Source: Actinomycetales bacterium
Lineage (GTDB): Bacteria; Actinomycetota; Actinomycetes; Actinomycetales; Kineosporiaceae
Assembly: GCA_012719445.1 (NCBI GenBank)
Contig: JAAYAH010000072.1
Coordinates: 1 to 64,000 of the forward strand
DNA length: 64,000 bases
Direction of reading: 5' to 3'
This document shows positions 17,549 through 25,707 of the stretch, in pieces. A model generated the notes under the pieces. The model had not been told where the DNA came from. It saw nothing but the letters and a program-made list of their open reading frames with translations, and did no database searches. The stretch's first letter is position 1; every line of letters begins with the position of its first letter. The position numbers were made by a program, and so were the translations under genes.

Positions 17549-17988
17549 CGCGTCACCGTACGGGACCCCGCCCGTCCCACTCAGGAGTTCGCCCGAGACG
17601 GGGACTCCCGAGCAGACCTTGACAGCCCTCTTGTTATCGCTAACACTCGTCCGCACCGGGCATAACCGACGATCGACCGAGGGCGTTCCCATGCCTTCGA
17701 CGGACCGTCCGCCGCCGGGTCCTCGGTGGCCGGACCGTCCTGTTGTCCCTGTTCATCCCTCGGCGATGCCCGTTGATCAGGATGTTGTGGTGACGCTCAT
17801 GACAGCTTCCCGGGGAGCGGTCTCGGAGCGGCCGCCCGGCCACCGTGAGGAGTGCCGGGTCGATGGGGAGCCGGGGCCGAACGGGTGCCGGACCGACGCC
17901 ACCTCCCGGATCACCGACCAGCACCGAGAGGCACCACCCACGCGCGCGGCGACGGCGTGTCCCGGACCGACCTCGTGAGGAGGAACCT
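17549..17988. other. Regulatory region upstream of the GH43 gene
   Basis: A 440-nt divergent region between the LRR gene and the GH43-CBM13 gene. Apart from the promoter/operator near 17619-17646, it holds no gene I can support. The implied 5' leader of about 340 nt to the GH43 start is long, and I see no riboswitch fold in it. Confidence 0.45.
17619..17646 (+). promoter_or_regulatory. Sigma-70-like promoter overlapping a LacI-type operator
   Basis: TTGACA at 17619-17624 is followed after 16 nt by TAACAC at 17641-17646. The near-palindrome TGTTATCGCTAACA (17632-17645) sits between and over these boxes. It fits the TGTTA-N4-TAACA form with a central CG that LacI-family sugar regulators bind. 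Repressor binding here would block transcription toward the GH43 gene at 17989. Confidence 0.6.
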
Positions 17989-19311
17989 GTGGAGACCAGC
18001 ATCAGACGACGGATGATCGCGATCGGACGGCGGGCGGTCCGGCTGGCCGTTCCTCCGCTCCTGGTCGCCGTCGGCGCGCTCGCCGGGGCACCGCCGGCGT
18101 CCGCGGCGACCGAGTACCTCTACACCACGTTCCGGGGCGACGCCGCGGCCGACCAGGAGCTGTGGGTCTACCGGTCCACGGACGCGACCACCTTCGGCGT
18201 GCTGGCCGACACGAACTACCGCGGCCCGACCGGGGTCCTCCGCGACCCCAGCATCGTCCGGCACAACGGCCGGTACTACGTCGCCCACACCGTCCAGTCC
18301 TGGACGACGAACTCCACCCACTTCAACATCGCGTCCAGCACCGACCTGGTCACCTGGACGCACGTGGCGAGCGTCGCCTCCGGGATCGCCGACACCCGGT
18401 TCGTCTGGGCGCCGGAGTTCTTCGTCGAGGGCTCCACGGTGCGGGTCATCGCGAGCGTCGCCCAGACCACCTGCTCCAACTGCTTCCGGCCCTACGTCTA
18501 CACCGCCCAGAACGGCGACCTGACGTCGTGGAGCGGACCGGTCCCGATGGACGGGCTGGGCGCCAACCACATCGACACCTTCGTCGTCCGGTCCGGCAGC
18601 ACCTACCACGCCTTCGTCAAGAACGAGACCACGAAGTACATCGAGCACTGGACGAGCGCCGGCCTCACCAGCGGCTGGACGTCCCGGGGCACCCTGTGGA
18701 GCTCCGGCTACGAGGGGCCTGCCGTGGTCCAGCTCGAGAACGGCAGCTGGCGGATCTACGTCGACCGGTACACCAACGGCGGCATCTGGAGCGCGACCAG
18801 CTCCGACCTGAACACCTGGTCCGGTCTCGGCAGCGTGAGCTGCGCCGGGTGCCGGCACGGCACCGTGCTCGCCGTGCCGTCGTCGTCGCCGTCGGAGCGC
18901 TACCGGGTGACCGCGCGGCACAGCGGCAGGGTCATGGACGTCATCGGCGCCTCGACGGCCGACCGGGCCGAGGTCAGGCAGTGGGGCTGGAACGGAGGGG
19001 CGAACCAGCTCTGGACCTTCGAGGACGCGGGCGGCGGGTACGTCCGGGTCGTCAACCAGAACGGCGGCAGGTGCCTCGACGTCGCCGGGGCCTCCACCGC
19101 GAACGGCGCGAACGTCATCCAGTACGCGTGCACCGGCGGCAGCAACCAGCAGTGGCAGGTGCGCCCGACCGGCAGCTACTTCCAGTTGGTGGCCCGGCAC
19201 AGCGGCAAGTGCCTCGACGTGGTGAACGCCGGGACCGGCGACGGAGCCGACATCCAGCAGTACACCTGTGGCAGCCAGACCAACCAGCAGTGGTCACGCA
19301 CCGCGTCCTGA
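17989..19311 (+). CDS. Secreted GH43-like glycoside hydrolase with CBM13 (ricin) domain
   Basis: A 440-aa protein with a signal peptide cut after about residue 39 (ALAGAPPASA). A five-bladed propeller domain of GH43 type follows, with the expected three acids: Asp86 (LRDPSI), Asp196 (HIDTFVV) and Glu242 (YEGPAVV). A ricin-B/CBM13 beta-trefoil with three repeats follows from about residue 303 (GGANQLW, GSNQQW, QTNQQW). GH43 enzymes commonly release arabinose or xylose from plant hemicellulose; the exact substrate cannot be read from sequence. GTG start with AGGAGG 7 nt upstream. A LacI-type operator lies about 345 nt upstream, suggesting sugar-controlled expression. Confidence 0.88.
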   Translation: METSIRRRMIAIGRRAVRLAVPPLLVAVGALAGAPPASAATEYLYTTFRGDAAADQELWVYRSTDATTFGVLADTNYRGPTGVLRDPSIVRHNGRYYVAHTVQSWTTNSTHFNIASSTDLVTWTHVASVASGIADTRFVWAPEFFVEGSTVRVIASVAQTTCSNCFRPYVYTAQNGDLTSWSGPVPMDGLGANHIDTFVVRSGSTYHAFVKNETTKYIEHWTSAGLTSGWTSRGTLWSSGYEGPAVVQLENGSWRIYVDRYTNGGIWSATSSDLNTWSGLGSVSCAGCRHGTVLAVPSSSPSERYRVTARHSGRVMDVIGASTADRAEVRQWGWNGGANQLWTFEDAGGGYVRVVNQNGGRCLDVAGASTANGANVIQYACTGGSNQQWQVRPTGSYFQLVARHSGKCLDVVNAGTGDGADIQQYTCGSQTNQQWSRTAS

Positions 19312-19324
19312 CCCGGCTGCCCCG

Positions 19325-19380
19325 ATCCCCCGCCCATCCCCGTTCCCGCACCATCCCCCGCCCATCCCCGTTCCCACACC
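19325..19380. repeat. 28-bp tandem duplication, one mismatch
   Basis: Units 19325-19352 and 19353-19380 (each starting ATCCCCCGCCCATCCCC) lie between the GH43 and GH5 genes. C-rich on the plus strand, with no hairpin. Confidence 0.9.
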
Positions 19381-19432
19381 GCGAATTCCCGACACCACCA
19401 GCCTGACGGCCGGACCAGAGGGGCGAACTCCC

Positions 19433-20944
19433 GTGAACACGACATCCATGACCCGGATCGCGCCGTCCAGAGGTGACGTCCCGGCGCGTCCCCGCGGCAC
19501 CCGGCGGCTGCGGGCTTCGCTGCTCGCCGTGGTGACGGCGTCGGCCGCGCTGGTGGGCGGCGTCGCCGGCTCCGCACCCGCCGACGCCGCCACCCGCCAG
19601 TTCCGGGGGATGAACTGGGCGGTGCTGGGAGACAACTTCAGCACCGGCCCGCTCGTCCTGCACGGCCTGAGCTCGTCCGACAGCAACGCGACCGTGCGCG
19701 CCAAGGCCAACGCCGTCTACGACGACCTGGCCTCGACCATGGGCGTCAACACCGTCCGGCTGCCGATCAACACGCACACCGTGGGCACCACCTGGTGGAA
19801 CGCCTACCGGGGCGCCATCGACGCCGCGACCGAGCGAGGGTTCAAGGTCATCCTCGCCTACTGGGAGGACGGCGCCGCCTCCGGCGGCAGGATCACGAAC
19901 CTGGCCGCCTGGAACCGGATGTGGTCCACCGTCACCTACACCTACGGCTCGAATCCCAATGTGTACTTCGAGCCGATGAACGAGCCGCACGGGTACAGCT
20001 CCGCGGAGTGGCGGGACCTCGCGGCGAACTGGCTCAGCTACCACTACTCGGCGGTGCCCGGCCGGGTGCTCGTCGGCGGCACCGGGTACAGCCAGGACCT
20101 GCGGGACGTCTGCAACGACAGCCGCTTCGCCTCGACGCTGCTGTCCTTCCACCACTACGCGTTCTTCTACAGCGCGATGACCTACGACGCCTTCCGCAGC
20201 CACATCCAGACCCGCCTCGGCTCCTGCGCCTCCCGCGCGGTGGTGACCGAGTTCGGCGCGCCCATGGACAACGGCCTGAACTACGCCGACGCGAACAGCA
20301 CCGACAACTTCGTGCGCCACATCCGCGCCATGGCCCAGGTCATGCGGGACAACCAGATGGGCGGCACCTACTGGCCCGCGCTCGGCGGCAAGCCCGGCAC
20401 CATCGGCTACGACTGGTACTCGATGTTCTCCCTGAGCGGCGGCGGCACCGCCCTCGACCTGACGGTCCGCAACGCCTCCGGCGCCGACCGGATCCGGTAC
20501 GCCTGGGGCGACACCGTCGGCGGCAGCACGACGTCACCGACGACGACCCGTACCACCACCACGACCACCACCAGTCGGTCGACGACGACCACGACGACCT
20601 CGCGAACCGTCCCGTCCACGTCGAGCACCTCGTCGAGCACCTCGGCCGGCGGGACCTGCGCCGCGACCTATCGGACGGTCGGTTCCTGGCCGGGCGGCTT
20701 CCAGGGAGAGGTCACGGTGACCGCGGGGAACGCGGCCGTGAACGGGTGGACCGTCCGGTGGACCCTGGGCAGCGGGCAGACCATCACCCAGATCTGGAGC
20801 GCGCAGCTCACCACCAGCGGCTCGAACGTGACGGTCGGGAACGCCTCCTACAACGGCTCCCTCCCGGCGTCCGCCTCGACCACCTTCGGGTTCATCGGCA
20901 GCGGCACGGCCTCCTCGCCGTCGGTGACGTGCACCAGTCCGTGA
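19433..20944 (+). CDS. Secreted GH5 glycoside hydrolase with CBM2
   Basis: A 503-aa preprotein: long signal peptide (to about residue 52, SAPADA), a GH5 catalytic barrel (about 55-360), a 45-residue Thr/Ser linker and a C-terminal CBM2 (TCAATYRTVGSWPGGFQGEV onward, Trp-rich, closed by a Cys pair). The acid/base Glu184 lies in NEPHG and the nucleophile Glu273 in TEFGAP. GH5 covers cellulases, mannanases and galactanases; the CBM2 favours crystalline cellulose or xylan surfaces, but the barrel's substrate is not evident. The GTG at 19433 has AGAGGGG about 10 nt upstream; the ATG at 19448 is an alternative. It lies just downstream of the GH43 gene and may share its transcript. A strong hairpin follows the stop. 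Confidence 0.9.
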   Translation: MNTTSMTRIAPSRGDVPARPRGTRRLRASLLAVVTASAALVGGVAGSAPADAATRQFRGMNWAVLGDNFSTGPLVLHGLSSSDSNATVRAKANAVYDDLASTMGVNTVRLPINTHTVGTTWWNAYRGAIDAATERGFKVILAYWEDGAASGGRITNLAAWNRMWSTVTYTYGSNPNVYFEPMNEPHGYSSAEWRDLAANWLSYHYSAVPGRVLVGGTGYSQDLRDVCNDSRFASTLLSFHHYAFFYSAMTYDAFRSHIQTRLGSCASRAVVTEFGAPMDNGLNYADANSTDNFVRHIRAMAQVMRDNQMGGTYWPALGGKPGTIGYDWYSMFSLSGGGTALDLTVRNASGADRIRYAWGDTVGGSTTSPTTTRTTTTTTTSRSTTTTTTSRTVPSTSSTSSSTSAGGTCAATYRTVGSWPGGFQGEVTVTAGNAAVNGWTVRWTLGSGQTITQIWSAQLTTSGSNVTVGNASYNGSLPASASTTFGFIGSGTASSPSVTCTSP

Positions 20945-20950
20945 CCCCGT

Positions 20951-20992
20951 CCGGCGCGCCGTCCTGCCGTCGTCGGCAGGACGGCGCGCCGG
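20951..20992. terminator. 18-bp perfect hairpin terminator
   Basis: Arms 20951-20968 and 20975-20992 pair perfectly with loop GTCGTC, 6 nt after the GH5 stop. It also faces the convergent CoA-binding gene. Confidence 0.85.
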
Positions 20993-21058
20993 CGTCCTCG
21001 CGGACGGGTCCCCGGCCTCCGCCCGGGCCGGCCGTCACACCTGGCCCCGGGCCGACCG

Positions 21059-21535
21059 TCACACCTGGCGAGGGATCTTGCCGAAGATCCTGAGCATGCT
21101 GCAGATCACCTTGTGACCGGCGTCGGCCGTGGGGCCGAACATCAGCGGGCAGCCACCGTCGATCACGGTGATTCCGTTGGCCCGGCCGAGCTCGGCAGCG
21201 GCGGCGGAGACGCTGCCGGCCCCGAACCCGCGGTGCATCCACACCTGGGTGATACCGAGCTCCACGCACTCCCGCACGGTGTCCTCGGCCCGGTCGGCGC
21301 GGGTCCCGATGACGACGGCGTCCACGCCGTCGGGGACGGACGCCAGGTCGGGGTAGCTGGGGTCACCCTCGACGGTCTCGGCGTTGGGGTTCACCGCGAA
21401 GACCTGGTACCCGCGGCTGCGCAGGCGCTGGTACACCACGTTGCTGCCGTGGCCCTGCGGCTTGCCCGACACCCCGGTGACGGCGATGCGCCTGTTCGCC
21501 AGGAACGTCGTCGCTGCTTCCTTGATCGGTATCAC
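21059..21535 (-). CDS. CoA-binding domain protein (YccU type)
   Basis: A 158-aa single-domain Rossmann-like protein: IAVTGVSGKPQGHGSNVVYQ nucleotide-binding start, FAVNPNAETVEGDPSYP, then AVVIGTRADRAEDTV and a terminal Cys-containing loop (IDGGCPLMFGP). It resembles the CoA-binding half of succinyl-CoA synthetase and the stand-alone YccU family, whose role is unclear. The GTG at 21535 has GGAGAGG 6-7 nt upstream. It is divergent from the SbcD-type gene. Confidence 0.88.
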   Translation of the reverse strand: MIPIKEAATTFLANRRIAVTGVSGKPQGHGSNVVYQRLRSRGYQVFAVNPNAETVEGDPSYPDLASVPDGVDAVVIGTRADRAEDTVRECVELGITQVWMHRGFGAGSVSAAAAELGRANGITVIDGGCPLMFGPTADAGHKVICSMLRIFGKIPRQV

Positions 21536-21781
21536 GGTCGGCCTCTCCGTCTCGCTGTCCGGCACACCGCCCACCCGGTGCGCCTCCTCGACAACCAACC
21601 TCAGCGCGTTCCGCCCGGATGGCAAGGACCCGAGGTCTCCCGCCCTGCCAGCGCGGCGGTCCGGGCACGGATCCGGGAACGGATCCGGGAACAGGTCCGG
21701 GGACGGGAGGCGCCCCGGGACGGAGGCGCCCGGGGACGGAGCGACCCCGACCCAGTAGCGTCGTGGCTCGGGAGGACGGGG

Positions 21782-22924
21782 ATGAGGTTCCTGCACACGG
21801 CGGACTGGCAGCTGGGGATGACCCGGCACTTCCTCGACGCCGACGCCCAGCCCCGCTACACCGGGGCCCGGCTCGACGCGATCGGCCGGATCGGGGAGCT
21901 GGCCGTGCGCCACGGGTGCGCGTTCGTCCTGGTGTGCGGGGACGTGTTCGAGTCGAACGCCATCTCCCCCCGGGTGGTGCGCCGGGCGCTGGAGGCGATG
22001 GGTGCCGCCGGCGTCCCCCTCTACCTGCTGCCGGGCAACCACGACCCGCTCGACGCCTCGTCGATCTACACCTCCGCCGCCTTCCGGGACGCCTGCCCGG
22101 ACACCGTGCGGGTGCTCGACGGGTCCGGCCCGGTCGCGGTGGGCGAGGGGGTGGAGCTCGTCGCGGCTCCCTGGTCCTCGAAGCGGCCCACGACGGACCT
22201 CGTCGCGGAGGCGATCGCCGACCTGCCCGCGGACGGGACGCTCCGGGTGGTGGCGGGGCACGGCATGGTCGACGCGCTCAGCCCCGACCCGACCGATCCG
22301 GCCCTCGTCGGGCTGCCGGTGGTTGAGGCCGCGCTCCGCTCCGGGCGGATCCACTACCTGGCGCTGGGCGACCGGCACTCGGTGACCTCGGTCGGCGACT
22401 CGGGCCGGATCTGGTACCCGGGGACGCCGGAGGTCACCGACTACGACGAGACCGCTCCGGGCCAGGTCCTCGTGGTCGACCTCGACCGTGACGGCGGCGG
22501 CTCGGTCGGGATCGGCGTGCGCGCGCACCGGGTCGGCACCTGGTCGTTCACCGACCTGCGACTGACCGTGGACGGTCCGGACGACGTCACCGCGCTCGAC
22601 GACGCGCTGTCCGCGCTGCCGGCGAAGGACCGCACGGTGGTCCGGCTGGCGCTGACCGGGACGTTGTCCCTGCGCGACAAGGCCGGCCTCGACGCCGTGC
22701 TGGAACGGCACGAGCAGGTCTTCGCCGCGGTCCGGCTGTGGCGGCGGCACACCGAACTCGCCGTGTACGTGGACGGCGAGGAGCTCGGCGACCTCGGGGT
22801 GAGCGGGTTCGCCGAGGCGGCGGCCGCCGAGCTGGCCGACCGTGCCCGGGCCACCGGGGAGGACGCCGAGCGCGCCAGGGACGCGCTGTCCCTGCTGTAC
22901 CGGCTGGCCGGGGGTGCGCGGTGA
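21782..22924 (+). CDS. SbcD/Mre11-type metallophosphoesterase (DNA exonuclease subunit)
   Basis: A 380-aa calcineurin-like phosphoesterase with the Mre11/SbcD motif series: HTADWQLG (8-residue motif I), VCGDVFES, LLPGNHDP, VAGHG and LALGDRHS. The His of the usual DWHLG is Gln here, a change I associate with a YhaO-like actinobacterial branch. Such proteins pair with an SMC-like ATPase to process DNA ends or hairpins. Its stop overlaps by 4 nt (GTGA) the GTG of the SbcC-like gene, so the subunits are made together. The ATG at 21782 is supported by the motif position. Confidence 0.9.
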   Translation: MRFLHTADWQLGMTRHFLDADAQPRYTGARLDAIGRIGELAVRHGCAFVLVCGDVFESNAISPRVVRRALEAMGAAGVPLYLLPGNHDPLDASSIYTSAAFRDACPDTVRVLDGSGPVAVGEGVELVAAPWSSKRPTTDLVAEAIADLPADGTLRVVAGHGMVDALSPDPTDPALVGLPVVEAALRSGRIHYLALGDRHSVTSVGDSGRIWYPGTPEVTDYDETAPGQVLVVDLDRDGGGSVGIGVRAHRVGTWSFTDLRLTVDGPDDVTALDDALSALPAKDRTVVRLALTGTLSLRDKAGLDAVLERHEQVFAAVRLWRRHTELAVYVDGEELGDLGVSGFAEAAAAELADRARATGEDAERARDALSLLYRLAGGAR

Positions 22925-25611
22925 GGCTGCACCGGCTGCGACTGACGAACGTCCGCGGGGTCGGCGAGCGGGAGATCACCTTCCCCGCGACCGGGGTGAC
23001 CGTCGTCGAGGGCGGCAACGAGATCGGCAAGACCACCATGGTCGACGCCCTGGACCTGCTGCTGGAGGAGAAGGACAGCTGCGCCAATGCGAAGGTCCGG
23101 GGCATCAAGCCGGTCACGGCCGACGTCGGCAGCGCCGTCGAGGCGGACCTCAGCACCGGGCCCTACCGGTTCACCTACCGCAAGCAGTGGAACCGCGGCA
23201 CGGGGACGACCCTCACCGTCGACGCGCCGTCCCGGGAGCAGCTCACCGGAACCCCCGCCCACGAGCGGGTGCGCCAGATCCTCGCCGAGACCCTGGACGA
23301 GCGGCTGTGGAAGGCGCTGCGCGTGATGCAGGCGGAGCCGCTCACCCAGGCGGGTCTCGCCGGCAGCGCGGCCCTGGCGTCGGCTCTCGACGCCGCGGCC
23401 GGCACCTCGGGCGACCCCGCGGCCGGGGACCTGCTGGTCGACGCCGTCGAGCAGGAGTACCTCGGCTACCTGACCAGGACCGGGAAGCCGACCGGCAGGT
23501 ACCGGGCCGCGATCGAGGCGCTGCGGCAGGCCGAGGACGACGCCGCGCGCGCCGACCAGGCGCTGGCCGAGATCACCCGGGACGTCGAGCGGCACGCCGC
23601 GCTGACCGCCGAGCTGTCCCAGCTGGCCACCGCCACCGCTGCCGCCGAGGCGGAGCACGCCGAGCTCTCCACCCGGTGGGCGGAGGTCGAGGGGCTGCGG
23701 ACCCGTCTGGCCGACCGTGCCGAGGCGGTGGCCGTGTCCCGGCGGGAGCTGGAGCTGGCCACGGCCGAGCGGGAGACCCGCAGGGCTCTCGTCGCCGAGG
23801 TCGACGAGCGTTCCCGTGCGGCCGAGCGGCTGCGCGACCAGCTCGGGACGCTCCGGCCGGCCTTCGACGAGCTCACCCGGACGCTGGCGGAACGGGACGC
23901 CGAGGCCGCAGCCCTCGCCGCCGAGGAGGCGGGGACCAGGGCGGAGGCTGCCCGCCGCCGGGCGGAGGCCGACCACCTCCGGGACGTCGCCGAGCTGGAG
24001 CGGCTGACCGCGCGCCTGACGGCGATCACCGCGACCGTCGCCGAGATCGAGCGAGCCCGCGGCGTCCTCGCGGCGTCCGTCGTCGACCGGGACTTCCTGC
24101 GCACGGCCGAGGAGGCCTCGGCCCGCCTGGACCGTGCCCTCGCCGTCCGGGACGCCGCGGCCGCCCGGCTGGTCCTCGAACCCCTCGCCGAGGTCGACCT
24201 CGCCGTCGACGGGCAGCTCCGGCACCTCGCCACGGGCGAGGTCACCGAGCTCGCGGTGACCCGACCGGTCCGGCTGCAGCTCCCCGGCCGGCTCACCGCG
24301 ACGATCCACCCCGGCGCCGACGCCCACGACCAGTCGACGGCCGTCGAGGAGGCCCGCTCCGCCCTGGACGACCTGCTGGCCGCCGCCGGTGCGACGTCCC
24401 TCGCCCAGCTCCGGGAGCTGCACGACCGGCACCGCGACGCCGAGCGCGACCTGGCGCTGGCCGAGCGGGAGCACGCGGACCGGCTGGGGACCGACGATCC
24501 CGCCGAGCTCCACCGCCAGGCGGAGGCGCTGCGCGAGCGGACCGCGACGTACCGGACCCGCCGGGACGACGAGACCGGCGGGCAGGGGCAGGAGCCGGCC
24601 GATCCCTCCTCGGCCGGGGAAGGGGCCGAGGTGGCCTCGGCCCGGCAGTTGAGCGAGGCGGCGGAGGAGGTGCACGCCCTGGCCAGGGTCGCGGCGACCA
24701 CGGCGGCCAAGGAGGCGGAGGGCCTGCGCCGGGAGCACACCACCCTCCGTGTGGAGCTCGCCACCCTCGGCTCGGCGCTGGGCACGGGCGAGGCGGAGCT
24801 GACCGTCGCCCGGGACAGGCTGGCGCTCGCCCGCACCCTCCACGACGACGGCGACCTCGAGCATCGGCTGGCGGAGGCGATGGCGGCCGGTGACGCGGCA
24901 CGGGACGCCGAACGCGAGCTGCGCGACCTGCTGGCAGCCGCCGACCCGGACAGCCTGCAGGTCCGGCTGACCAACGCCGAGCAGGTCCGGCGGCGCCTGG
25001 CCGAGGAGATCGAGAGCCTGACGGCGGAGGCGTCGGGGGTCAGGGCACGGCTGGAGGTCGTCGGGGGTCAGGGACGCCAGGACGAGCACGACCGGGCCCG
25101 GACCGCGCTGGCCGCGGCGCGGCGCGAGCACGACGGCCTGCGCAGGCGGGCCGAGGCCGTCGCCGTGCTCCGGGAGGTCATGCAGCGCCACCGGGAGCAG
25201 GCCAGGCGCGAGTACGTCGCGCCGTTCCGGGAGCAGGTCGTCCGGCTCGGCCGGATCGTCTACGGACCGGACTTCGACGTCGAGATCGACGCCGGCCTGA
25301 CCATCGTGACCAGGACCCTCGACGGCACCACGCTGCGGTACGAGGCCCTGTCCTCGGGTGCCAGGGAGCAGCTCGCGATCATCACCCGGCTGGCCTGCTC
25401 CGCCGTCGTCGACGAGGACGCCGGGGTTCCCGTGATCATCGACGACGCGCTCGGTCACTCCGACCCGGAACGCCTGCACCGGATCGGCGCGGTGTTCGGA
25501 TCCGTCGGGACGAGGGCCCAGGTGATCCTCCTGACCTGCAGCCCGGACCGGTACCGCGCCATCGGCAACGCCCACGTCATCCGGCTGGGTCCCACGGCAG
25601 CTCCGGGGTGA
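22921..25611 (+). CDS. SbcC/Rad50/YhaN-like SMC ATPase
   Basis: An 896-aa protein with a split ABC ATPase: Walker A near residue 35 (EGGNEIGKTTMVD), an ABC signature-like LSSGAREQLAI and Walker B VPVIIDDALGHSD near the C-terminus. Long Ala/Glu/Arg coiled coil lies between (about 180-790), interrupted by a small globular section around 400-470. No CxxC zinc hook is visible at the coil apex, which separates it from classical SbcC and suggests the YhaN-like branch. The GTG start overlaps the SbcD-type stop. The pair probably acts in DNA-end processing; an anti-mobile-element role is possible but not shown. Confidence 0.88.
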   Translation: MRLHRLRLTNVRGVGEREITFPATGVTVVEGGNEIGKTTMVDALDLLLEEKDSCANAKVRGIKPVTADVGSAVEADLSTGPYRFTYRKQWNRGTGTTLTVDAPSREQLTGTPAHERVRQILAETLDERLWKALRVMQAEPLTQAGLAGSAALASALDAAAGTSGDPAAGDLLVDAVEQEYLGYLTRTGKPTGRYRAAIEALRQAEDDAARADQALAEITRDVERHAALTAELSQLATATAAAEAEHAELSTRWAEVEGLRTRLADRAEAVAVSRRELELATAERETRRALVAEVDERSRAAERLRDQLGTLRPAFDELTRTLAERDAEAAALAAEEAGTRAEAARRRAEADHLRDVAELERLTARLTAITATVAEIERARGVLAASVVDRDFLRTAEEASARLDRALAVRDAAAARLVLEPLAEVDLAVDGQLRHLATGEVTELAVTRPVRLQLPGRLTATIHPGADAHDQSTAVEEARSALDDLLAAAGATSLAQLRELHDRHRDAERDLALAEREHADRLGTDDPAELHRQAEALRERTATYRTRRDDETGGQGQEPADPSSAGEGAEVASARQLSEAAEEVHALARVAATTAAKEAEGLRREHTTLRVELATLGSALGTGEAELTVARDRLALARTLHDDGDLEHRLAEAMAAGDAARDAERELRDLLAAADPDSLQVRLTNAEQVRRRLAEEIESLTAEASGVRARLEVVGGQGRQDEHDRARTALAAARREHDGLRRRAEAVAVLREVMQRHREQARREYVAPFREQVVRLGRIVYGPDFDVEIDAGLTIVTRTLDGTTLRYEALSSGAREQLAIITRLACSAVVDEDAGVPVIIDDALGHSDPERLHRIGAVFGSVGTRAQVILLTCSPDRYRAIGNAHVIRLGPTAAPG

Positions 25612-25660
25612 GCCCGCCGGGACCGCTGTGACCATGACGTGATGGGCGGCGGCCCGTGGA

Positions 25661-25703
25661 CGGTGCAACCGGGTGATCCACACGGGATCACCCGGTTGCA
25701 CCG
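25661..25703. terminator. 18-bp bidirectional hairpin terminator
   Basis: Perfect arms 25661-25678 and 25686-25703, 7-nt loop, between the convergent SbcC-like and PL1 genes. Confidence 0.85.
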
Positions 25704-25707
25704 CCGG

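Noticed and set aside
17692-17692. ATG at 17692 as start of the LRR membrane protein
   Set aside because: Codon bias collapses between 17560 and 17692 and the segment contains the operator-like palindrome and TTGACA box of the opposite strand.
22441-25701. Very long minus-strand open frame antisense to the SbcC-like gene
   Set aside because: It mirrors the real gene's codon pattern, shows no family motif, and is a common artefact of high-G+C coding DNA.
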